Source: SFWF01 sp045587065
Lineage (GTDB): Bacteria > Bacillota > Clostridia > Oscillospirales > Acutalibacteraceae
Assembly: GCA_045587065.1 (NCBI GenBank)
Contig: JAZNBQ010000096.1
Span: forward strand, 1 to 10,875
Direction: 5' to 3'
Length of the DNA stretch: 10,875 bases
Shown here: positions 5,983 to 10,875 of the stretch, piece after piece
Layout: every line of letters starts with the position of its first letter
Position numbering within the stretch: the first letter of the stretch is position 1
The notes under the pieces: generated by a model
The model's input: only the letters and a program-made list of their open reading frames with translations
Databases searched by the model: none
What the model was told of the DNA's origin: nothing
Translations under genes and position numbers: made by a program

Positions 5983-7348
5983 AGTTAATGCTAAATTAGA
6001 CCCCAATTTTGCACCACTGTCTGTAGTGTGCAGAAATATGCGAGAAAACACAAAAGATTGCGGACAAGACATTATTGTAGCTATTGAAAGAAACAAGGGT
6101 TATACTTCAACATATAAAACCCGTATTTATAAGGACAACACAGGACACGATGAAGAGAACTTTAGATTTATTGAAAGAATTGCTAAGTCTCTTTTATGGG
6201 TTGCAGGTGGTTATAAAATCATCATTGCAGGCAGTGACGTGGTTGGTAATAAAATCAAAGAGGCTTATACATACGGTGGACTTCGTGATTTTGATGTTAA
6301 GTTTATGGAGAGGGTATACGAGAAGAATTTCCAGGTAATTGTTTGTGATTACAAGGATGCTCCAAAAGACAAATCCTCCGCAGCTCCTATAGGACGTCAT
6401 CTTGATGGATGTCGTATTGGCTTTGATGCAGGCGGCAGCGATAGAAAGGTGAGCGCGGTAATTAATGGCGAAAGTGTGTACTCTGAAGAGGTTGTATGGT
6501 TCCCTAAAACCAATTCAGACCCTAATTACCATTATGAAGGAATAAAAGAGGCAATGATGACCGCAGCTTCACATATGCCTCGTGTGGATGCCATTGGTAT
6601 TTCAAGTGCGGGTGTTTACGTAGATAATCGTATAATGGTAGCTTCACTTTTCCTTAAGGTAAGTGATGAAGAGTTTGAATCTAAAGTTAAGAATATGTAT
6701 CTTGACGTTGCAAGAGAGGTTGGCGGAGATATTCCTGTAGAGGTAGCAAATGACGGAGACGTTACTGCTCTTGCAGGTGCTATGGACCTTAATGACAACG
6801 CCGTTTTAGGCATCGCAATGGGTACCAGTGAGGCAGGCGGTTACGTTGACCCACAAGGTAATATTACTGGTTGGTTAAACGAACTTGCTTTTGTACCTGT
6901 AGATTTCTGTGAAGAAGCAATGGTTGATGAATGGTCCGGAGATTATGGCTGCGGTGTTAAATATTTCTCACAAGATGCAGTTATAAAACTAGCACCATAT
7001 GCAAACATCGACCTTGATGAAAACTTATCTCCTGCTGAAAAATTAAAGGTAGTTCAAGGGCTTATGGAAAAAGGCGATGAACGAGCAGCTGATATTTACG
7101 ATACAATCGGAGCTTATTTTGGATATGCAATTGCTTATTATTCAGAATTTTATGAAATAAAACATGTTCTCATTATGGGACGCGTTACTTCTGGAGAGGG
7201 CGGAGTAATCATATTAAACCGCGCACAAGAAGTTTTAGACAAAGAGTTCCCTGAATTATCAAAGAAGATAACACTTCACATTCCTGACGAAAATTCTCGT
7301 CGTGTAGGACAGTCAGTAGCTGCAGCAAGTCTGCCAAAGATTGATTAA
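5972..7348 (+). CDS. ROK/BadF-like sugar kinase-fold protein with extra N-terminal domain
   Basis: A 458-residue protein whose C-terminal two thirds (about 146-455) form an ASKHA/ROK-type nucleotide-binding kinase fold: phosphate-1 loop IGFDAGGSDRKVSAV (149-163), AIGISSAG (207-214), phosphate-2 segment VEVANDGDVTALAG (256-269) with D261 as probable catalytic base, and a GIAMGTSEAGGYVD segment (280-293). Typical ROK sugar kinases are near 300 residues; here about 145 residues precede the kinase part, with no motif I can name. The ROK zinc signature (ExGH then CxCGxxGCxE) is not present: the region reads NELAFVPV (303-310) and later SGDYGCGVKYFSQD (322-335), keeping a single Cys. It has no helix-turn-helix, so it is not a NagC/XylR-type repressor. 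As last gene of the nahK-nagA operon it probably phosphorylates or senses an amino sugar; its actual substrate is unknown. Confidence 0.82.
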   Translation: MRLKVNAKLDPNFAPLSVVCRNMRENTKDCGQDIIVAIERNKGYTSTYKTRIYKDNTGHDEENFRFIERIAKSLLWVAGGYKIIIAGSDVVGNKIKEAYTYGGLRDFDVKFMERVYEKNFQVIVCDYKDAPKDKSSAAPIGRHLDGCRIGFDAGGSDRKVSAVINGESVYSEEVVWFPKTNSDPNYHYEGIKEAMMTAASHMPRVDAIGISSAGVYVDNRIMVASLFLKVSDEEFESKVKNMYLDVAREVGGDIPVEVANDGDVTALAGAMDLNDNAVLGIAMGTSEAGGYVDPQGNITGWLNELAFVPVDFCEEAMVDEWSGDYGCGVKYFSQDAVIKLAPYANIDLDENLSPAEKLKVVQGLMEKGDERAADIYDTIGAYFGYAIAYYSEFYEIKHVLIMGRVTSGEGGVIILNRAQEVLDKEFPELSKKITLHIPDENSRRVGQSVAAASLPKID

Positions 7349-7352
7349 TAAC

Positions 7353-7386
7353 AAAAAACCGTTCTCTGAATGAGAACGGTTTTTTT
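7353..7386. terminator. Bidirectional terminator after the amino-sugar operon
   Basis: A 14-bp perfect inverted repeat (arms 7353-7366 and 7372-7385, core CCGTTCTC/GAGAACGG) with a five-base loop, six A's on the left and seven T's on the right. It starts five bases after the stop of the ROK-like gene and ends two bases before the stop codon of the converging AraC gene, so it can end transcripts from both sides. Confidence 0.9.
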
Positions 7387-7387
7387 A

Positions 7388-8245
7388 TTATATAACATCT
7401 TTTTTATATTTTGTTGGAGTTTTTCCAACCTTTGCTTTAAAGGCTTTGGAAAAATATTGAGGACTTTCAAAGCCAAGTTTTTCAGATACAAAGGTTACAC
7501 TTTCCTTGTTTGCCAGAAGAACTTTGGCTTTACTAATTTTTAGTTCCTGATAATACTGCATTATTGTTACGCCTTTTATTTCTTTAAACACCTCATTGAG
7601 ATATGTTTTACTGTAAAACATTTGATTACATATGTCAGTGAGCGTGATTTTTGAATAAATATTTTTTTCAAGAAGGCTAACAATTTCTCTCGTAATAGAT
7701 TTTTTTATATCTAATGTACTGGTTGCAACCTGCAAATTTTGATTGTTATAGGTCGCTTGTTGTACAAGTTTTATTAAAATTTCCTCTATGTAATTTTCAA
7801 TTAATTGTTGTGAGCCAAGTCGAGGCTGAGATATAAGAGTAAGTTTTTTATCAAATGGGAAAACAAATGTAGAATGAGCTTCAACCAGGATTTTTTCGAT
7901 TGATTCCCTAATTTCGCTATCAAGATGCTGAATGCCGTTAATAATAGGAATAATGTTAGATTTACTTTTAAAGCAAACAATTATAACAGTTGCATTTTCT
8001 TCAGTTTCAACACAATATGAGTGCATCTGATTTGGAGGAATAAGGAAGAAATCATGCTTGTTTAATTTAATAATTTGTCCATCGGTCTTACAGGTTACAC
8101 TTCCTTTTTCAGTATAAACAAATTCATAAAAAGGGTGTGATTCTTCGGGGTAACAGAAGTTTTCTCCAAAATCCAGGTGTTCAATTGTTACAAGGTGTTG
8201 CACCGTTATTAGTTTTTTTACGGTGTAAGTATAATATTTTTTCAT
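7388..8245 (-). CDS. AraC-family transcriptional regulator with N-terminal cupin domain
   Basis: A 285-residue regulator. Residues about 18-95 form the AraC-type cupin sensor (SHPFYEFVYTEKGSV at 36-50, then HDFFLIPPNQMHSY at 64-77, the usual region before the sugar-pocket strands). Residues about 183-285 form the double helix-turn-helix: ITLTDICNQMFYSKTYLNEVF (two parts, 200-220) and VSEKLGFESPQYFSKAF (253-269), ending TPTKYKK. No ribosome-binding site precedes the ATG at 8245. A near-consensus promoter predicts transcription starting on the A of that ATG, so the mRNA appears leaderless; no better internal start with a ribosome site is visible. It is divergent from the M81-M24 operon, which it probably controls. 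The effector is unknown. Confidence 0.9.
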   Translation of the reverse strand: MKKYYTYTVKKLITVQHLVTIEHLDFGENFCYPEESHPFYEFVYTEKGSVTCKTDGQIIKLNKHDFFLIPPNQMHSYCVETEENATVIIVCFKSKSNIIPIINGIQHLDSEIRESIEKILVEAHSTFVFPFDKKLTLISQPRLGSQQLIENYIEEILIKLVQQATYNNQNLQVATSTLDIKKSITREIVSLLEKNIYSKITLTDICNQMFYSKTYLNEVFKEIKGVTIMQYYQELKISKAKVLLANKESVTFVSEKLGFESPQYFSKAFKAKVGKTPTKYKKDVI

Positions 8246-8282
8246 AAGTCAATTATAAAATTTAAATGCATAAAAGTCAATT
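8246..8282. repeat. Direct repeat of AAGTCAATT, 28 bases apart
   Basis: AAGTCAATT occurs at 8246-8254 and 8274-8282 (minus-strand reading AATTGACTT). The upstream copy supplies the -35 box of the AraC promoter, and the other copy lies between its -10 and start codon. Repeated sites over a regulator's own promoter suggest autoregulation, and they lie about 80-120 bases upstream of the predicted M81 start, a workable distance for activation. The two short copies could also be coincidental in AT-rich DNA. Confidence 0.4.
8252..8280 (-). promoter_or_regulatory. Near-consensus promoter giving a leaderless AraC transcript
   Basis: On the minus strand, TTGACT (8280-8275) and TATAAT (8257-8252) are separated by exactly 17 bases: five of six and six of six matches to the housekeeping consensus. 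Placing +1 seven bases after the -10 box puts it on base 8245, the A of the regulator's ATG. Confidence 0.75.
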
Positions 8283-8330
8283 GGAAAAAATTATGTTTTA
8301 TTTTTTACACTTTTTGTTTTGTTTTGTCTC

Positions 8331-8358
8331 TTGTAAAAAGATAATGCAAATATATAAT
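8331..8358 (+). promoter_or_regulatory. Promoter of the M81-M24 operon
   Basis: TTGTAA (8331-8336) and a perfect TATAAT (8353-8358) are 16 bases apart. The predicted start near 8365 coincides with the beginning of the AAGGAG ribosome site, giving a leader of only about 17 bases. Just upstream is a T-rich stretch with three TTTTG units (8312-8326). Confidence 0.65.
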
Positions 8359-8364
8359 AGCCTT

Positions 8365-8370
8365 AAGGAG
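8365..8370 (+). promoter_or_regulatory. Shine-Dalgarno of the M81 gene
   Basis: AAGGAG ends 11 bases before the ATG at 8382, a long but workable spacing. An in-frame GTG at 8370 overlaps the site and cannot be the start if this site is used. The protein from the ATG begins MKIICASFQCESNS, which fits the family N-terminus. Confidence 0.65.
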
Positions 8371-8381
8371 TGTGGATTATC

Positions 8382-9773
8382 ATGAAAATTATTTGCGCAT
8401 CATTTCAATGTGAATCTAACAGTCTGGCAAAAACTCATCCTCAAAAGTATGATTTTGAATATTTCAAAGGGGATGATATTTTTAAAAAGCTTGTGGTAAA
8501 AGATGTGTTTACTGCTGCAGGTTATGAAGTAATTCCTGCCATATATTCAGTTGCACTTCCTGCAGGCACAGTAGAAAAAGATATTTATTTTTATTATGCT
8601 AACCAGATTTTGCAAACAGTAAAAGAAAATGCCAATGTCGATGGAATTTACATTTTCTTTCACGGAAGCATGGAAGTAGAAGAAATTGGTAGCGGCGAAT
8701 TATATTTGCTAAAAGAAATAAGAAAAATTGTATCAAAGGAATGTGTAATTTCATTAACAATGGATGCACACGCTAATATTACAGATGAACTATGTGAGTA
8801 TGCAGATATTGTTTGCGGCTTTAAAACAGTACCCCATACCGACCAGGCAGAGAGTCAATTAAGAGCGGCAAACGGATTGGTAAAAGCGCTTAAAACAGGC
8901 AAAAAACCATATATGTATATTCAAAGAGTACCTTTCCTTCTTAAAAACGATACTCTTTTAACTCGCGAAGAACCCCTTAAAAGTCTTATAGAAGAAACTA
9001 TTAAACTTGAAGAACAAGAAGACGTTTACTCTGCTAATCTTTTCCTTGGGCATTGTTGGATAGATGCGCCAAACACAAGTGCTTCTACAGTTGTTTGTGC
9101 ATCCCGTATTGATAAAGCTGAGAATATTGCAAAAGACCTGGCAGACAAGCTTTGGGCTACTAGAAAAATGTATAAGTTTAAAATTGAGGCGGAAGACCCT
9201 GAAACTTCTATAGACCTTGCCTTAAAAGGAACGGAAAACAGAATTTTTGTTACTGACAGCGGCGACAATACAACAGCAGGAGCAGAAGGAGAGAGTCTGG
9301 ATATATTAAAACTCTTCCTTAAAAAAACATCCGTAAAAAATGTCTTAGTTGCAGGCATGACAAACAAAGAAATTGTAGATGCTTTTTGGAATAAAAATGA
9401 TGGCGAAAGTGTTTTCATCGAAGAATTAGGTAAAGAAGCAACTATAAAATCACACGGAAACATTCTTGGTTGGGGCAAAGAATTGATTGGTAGAAGCCTT
9501 TGTCTTACCTTTGATAACGTAGATGCAGTATTTACCGAAAAACGCAGTGCGTTTATTGAAAAGCGTAACTTTGATGAAGCAAATACAGATTTGCTTTCTT
9601 ACAGGGTGGTCGTTGTAAAACTAGGCTATCTTTTCCAGGAATTAAAACCTTTTGCTGATAGAGAAATCTTTGCTCTGTCAGATGGTGCAAGTTGTGTAGA
9701 ACTTGCAAAACTTAATCTTAAAAAAATTATTAGGCCGATGTATCCTCTCGACGATTTCGATTGGAAGGCTTAA
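8382..9773 (+). CDS. M81 family (MlrC/microcystinase C-like) metallohydrolase
   Basis: A 463-residue protein matching the MlrC family, named for an enzyme that cleaves linearised microcystin and whose gut homologues mostly have unknown substrates. N-terminal segment: ASFQCESNSL (6-15), where the family usually has GGFxHExNTF; H94 in FFHGSM; D128 and H130 in MDAHANIT and H152 in TVPHTDQAES as likely zinc ligands; then GHCWIDAPNTSAS (223-235). C-terminal MlrC domain: VTDSGDNTTAGAEGES (290-305), VVVVKLGYLFQELKPFA (409-425) and the terminal RPMYPLDDFDW (451-461). The usual His of the N-terminal HE motif is Cys here (C10). It has no signal peptide, so it acts in the cytoplasm. It leads an operon with an M24-fold gene 23 bases downstream and is divergent from a cupin-AraC regulator, which suggests inducible breakdown of a small peptide or amide. 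Family secure, substrate unknown. Confidence 0.88.
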   Translation: MKIICASFQCESNSLAKTHPQKYDFEYFKGDDIFKKLVVKDVFTAAGYEVIPAIYSVALPAGTVEKDIYFYYANQILQTVKENANVDGIYIFFHGSMEVEEIGSGELYLLKEIRKIVSKECVISLTMDAHANITDELCEYADIVCGFKTVPHTDQAESQLRAANGLVKALKTGKKPYMYIQRVPFLLKNDTLLTREEPLKSLIEETIKLEEQEDVYSANLFLGHCWIDAPNTSASTVVCASRIDKAENIAKDLADKLWATRKMYKFKIEAEDPETSIDLALKGTENRIFVTDSGDNTTAGAEGESLDILKLFLKKTSVKNVLVAGMTNKEIVDAFWNKNDGESVFIEELGKEATIKSHGNILGWGKELIGRSLCLTFDNVDAVFTEKRSAFIEKRNFDEANTDLLSYRVVVVKLGYLFQELKPFADREIFALSDGASCVELAKLNLKKIIRPMYPLDDFDWKA

Positions 9774-9784
9774 ATAAAAAATAT

Positions 9785-9789
9785 GGAGG
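9785..9789 (+). promoter_or_regulatory. Shine-Dalgarno that fixes the M24 gene start
   Basis: GGAGG lies seven bases before the ATG at 9797. Another in-frame ATG at 9791 is only one base after it and is too close to be used. Confidence 0.75.
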
Positions 9790-9796
9790 AATGAAA

Positions 9797-10875
9797 ATGT
9801 CATACTATAATCAAGCAGAAGCAGACAAAAGAATTGAAAAGGTTGTTAAACTACTCAACGAAAAAGATGTAGACATTGCCGTTATTTACTTTGACGAGCT
9901 TAATGTTGCTAATGGTTGGTATTTAACAGGATGGGTAGGCCAGTTTGAAAAGGGCGCAGTTTTAGTTGGTAGAGACGGAACAACAATGCTCTTAGGTGGT
10001 CCAGAAAGTGAACCCTTTGCAAAGCAGTCTTCAGCAATTCATGATACCAGATGCTTTAAGGTTTTTATGGTGCCTGATGAAGAATACCCTCTTGCAACAA
10101 TCATCGGATTTGAAGAACTTTTTGCAGAACTTAATGCAAAATTCCCTGTAAAAAAGGTTGGCTTAGTTGGTATTAGCGATATGCCATATCTTGTTCATAA
10201 AGACCTTGTAGAAGGTTTTGCAGGTTGTGAAATTGTTGACCTTTCAGATGACTATCTAAAATTCAGATACATTAAGAGCGATTGGGAAGTAGAACAAGCC
10301 AGAAAAGCAACCGTGCTATGCTACGATGCTTACAAAGCAATGATGGAAAAGGTTAAAGCAGGAAATAAAGAGTACGAAGTAGCTGCAGCAGGCGAAGCAG
10401 TTTGCCGTGCCAACGGTGCAAACGGCTTTGCTTATCAGACAATTGTAGGTAGTGGCGTGCGTTCTAACGCTGTTGTACCAACTGCAACCAATAAGGTTAT
10501 GGAAGATGGCGAAATGGTAATGCTTGGTATAGCCCCTCGTATTAACGGCTATGCCGGAACATTCGGTCACACAGTGCCGGTTAGCGGTGAATATACTCCT
10601 GAGCAAAGAAAATGCCTTGTTGATATGATTGAAGTAATGCGTGACGTTAAAAATATGCTTAAAATCGGTAATACAGGCAGACAGATTGATGCTGCAGGTA
10701 GAGTCCTTTATGAAAAAGGCGGTTACCTTAAATACATAGTTTGTCCTTTTGCTCATACAATGGGACTTATGGAAGCAGAAGCTCCATTCTTTGGAGCTGA
10801 CGGTGACTTTGAACTTGCTCCCGGTGTAATTGTTAACGTTGATGTAAGCTTCTTCGGTCATCCCGAACTCCACGG
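9797..10875 (+). CDS. M24-fold (creatinase/prolidase-like) hydrolase, 3' truncated by window edge
   Basis: The first 359 codons of an open frame that continues past the window; M24 proteins of this form are usually near 400 residues, so most is present. Residues about 10-150 fit the creatinase/prolidase N-terminal domain and about 160 onward the pita-bread catalytic domain, including EDGEMVM (236-242), NGYAG (250-254), HTVPVSGEYTPEQR (258-271), AHTMGL (319-324) and APGVIVNVD (341-349). An ungapped comparison with remembered E. coli aminopeptidase P places G244 and T255 where the two metal-binding Asp residues should be, keeps the His (H320), and has D349 for the first metal Glu; the second Glu lies beyond the window. 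The metal site thus looks altered, so a metal-independent hydrolase (as in creatinase) or loss of peptidase activity is more likely than Xaa-Pro dipeptidase. It is co-transcribed with the M81 gene. Confidence 0.85.
   Translation, partial: MSYYNQAEADKRIEKVVKLLNEKDVDIAVIYFDELNVANGWYLTGWVGQFEKGAVLVGRDGTTMLLGGPESEPFAKQSSAIHDTRCFKVFMVPDEEYPLATIIGFEELFAELNAKFPVKKVGLVGISDMPYLVHKDLVEGFAGCEIVDLSDDYLKFRYIKSDWEVEQARKATVLCYDAYKAMMEKVKAGNKEYEVAAAGEAVCRANGANGFAYQTIVGSGVRSNAVVPTATNKVMEDGEMVMLGIAPRINGYAGTFGHTVPVSGEYTPEQRKCLVDMIEVMRDVKNMLKIGNTGRQIDAAGRVLYEKGGYLKYIVCPFAHTMGLMEAEAPFFGADGDFELAPGVIVNVDVSFFGHPELH

Noticed and set aside
5884..6400. Short frames on both strands at the nagA/ROK junction and the ROK N-terminal region
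   Set aside because: All lie inside confidently read genes in other frames and show no domain or usable ribosome site.
8370..8381. Earlier in-frame GTG start for the M81 gene
   Set aside because: The GTG overlaps the AAGGAG ribosome site, so the ATG at 8382 is the better start.
9026..9478. Minus-strand open frame (150 codons) inside the M81 gene
   Set aside because: It lies wholly within and opposite a confident gene and has low-complexity Ser/Phe-rich composition, typical of an antisense shadow.
10316..10873. Long minus-strand open frame (185 codons) opposite the M24 gene
   Set aside because: It is fully antisense to a clear M24-fold coding sequence, its translation is rich in Cys, His and Phe with no family resemblance, and it has no supported start. 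It is a shadow of the real gene.
1..10875. RNA genes, riboswitches, CRISPR arrays, insertion sequences, attachment sites
   Set aside because: By eye I found no tRNA or rRNA segment, regular spaced repeat array, transposase or long structured leader; the intergenic gaps are mostly too short for a riboswitch.

Overview
The window is AT-rich, compactly arranged DNA with purine-rich Shine-Dalgarno sites, short intergenic gaps and strong A/T-flanked terminator hairpins. Together with the protein types (PocR/AraC regulators, a ROK-like kinase, M81 and M24 family hydrolases, a membrane-anchored UshA-type phosphatase) this points to a low-GC Firmicute, most likely a gut-type member of the Clostridia. 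Species cannot be told from the sequence. I see no mobile element, RNA gene, CRISPR array or phage gene, and no gene-free stretch longer than about 150 bases.

Layout. (1) 1-2787: after the terminator of an unseen upstream gene, a two-gene operon encodes an exported, C-terminally membrane-anchored 5'-nucleotidase/UshA-like metallophosphatase and a cytoplasmic histidine phosphatase. It ends in a bidirectional terminator shared with the converging gene. (2) 2786-7386: a PocR-domain AraC regulator (minus strand) is divergent from an amino-sugar operon: a NahK-like N-acetylhexosamine 1-kinase, a NagA-like GlcNAc-6-phosphate deacetylase and a two-part ROK-like kinase. The 124-base gap between them holds three copies of a 12-base element, two of them forming a perfect palindrome. 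The operon ends in a second bidirectional hairpin. (3) 7388-10875: a cupin-AraC regulator (minus strand) is divergent from an M81 (MlrC-like) gene followed by an M24-fold gene that runs off the window. The regulator's near-consensus promoter predicts a transcript starting on the A of its own ATG.

How the parts fit. Module 2 reads as a regulated unit for N-acetylhexosamine use: NahK would phosphorylate free GlcNAc/GalNAc at C1, NagA would deacetylate the 6-phosphate, and the ROK-like protein could supply a second phosphorylation or a sensing role. No transporter, glycoside phosphorylase, uridylyltransferase or NagB is in the window, so the pathway is incomplete here. Module 3 looks like a regulated small-molecule amide or peptide catabolic unit. 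Its M24-fold protein has lost both aspartates that bind metal in aminopeptidases P, so it is probably not an ordinary dipeptidase. The most unusual points are that altered M24 site, the apparently leaderless AraC gene, the three-copy operator, and the ROK-like protein with an extra N-terminal domain and no zinc motif.
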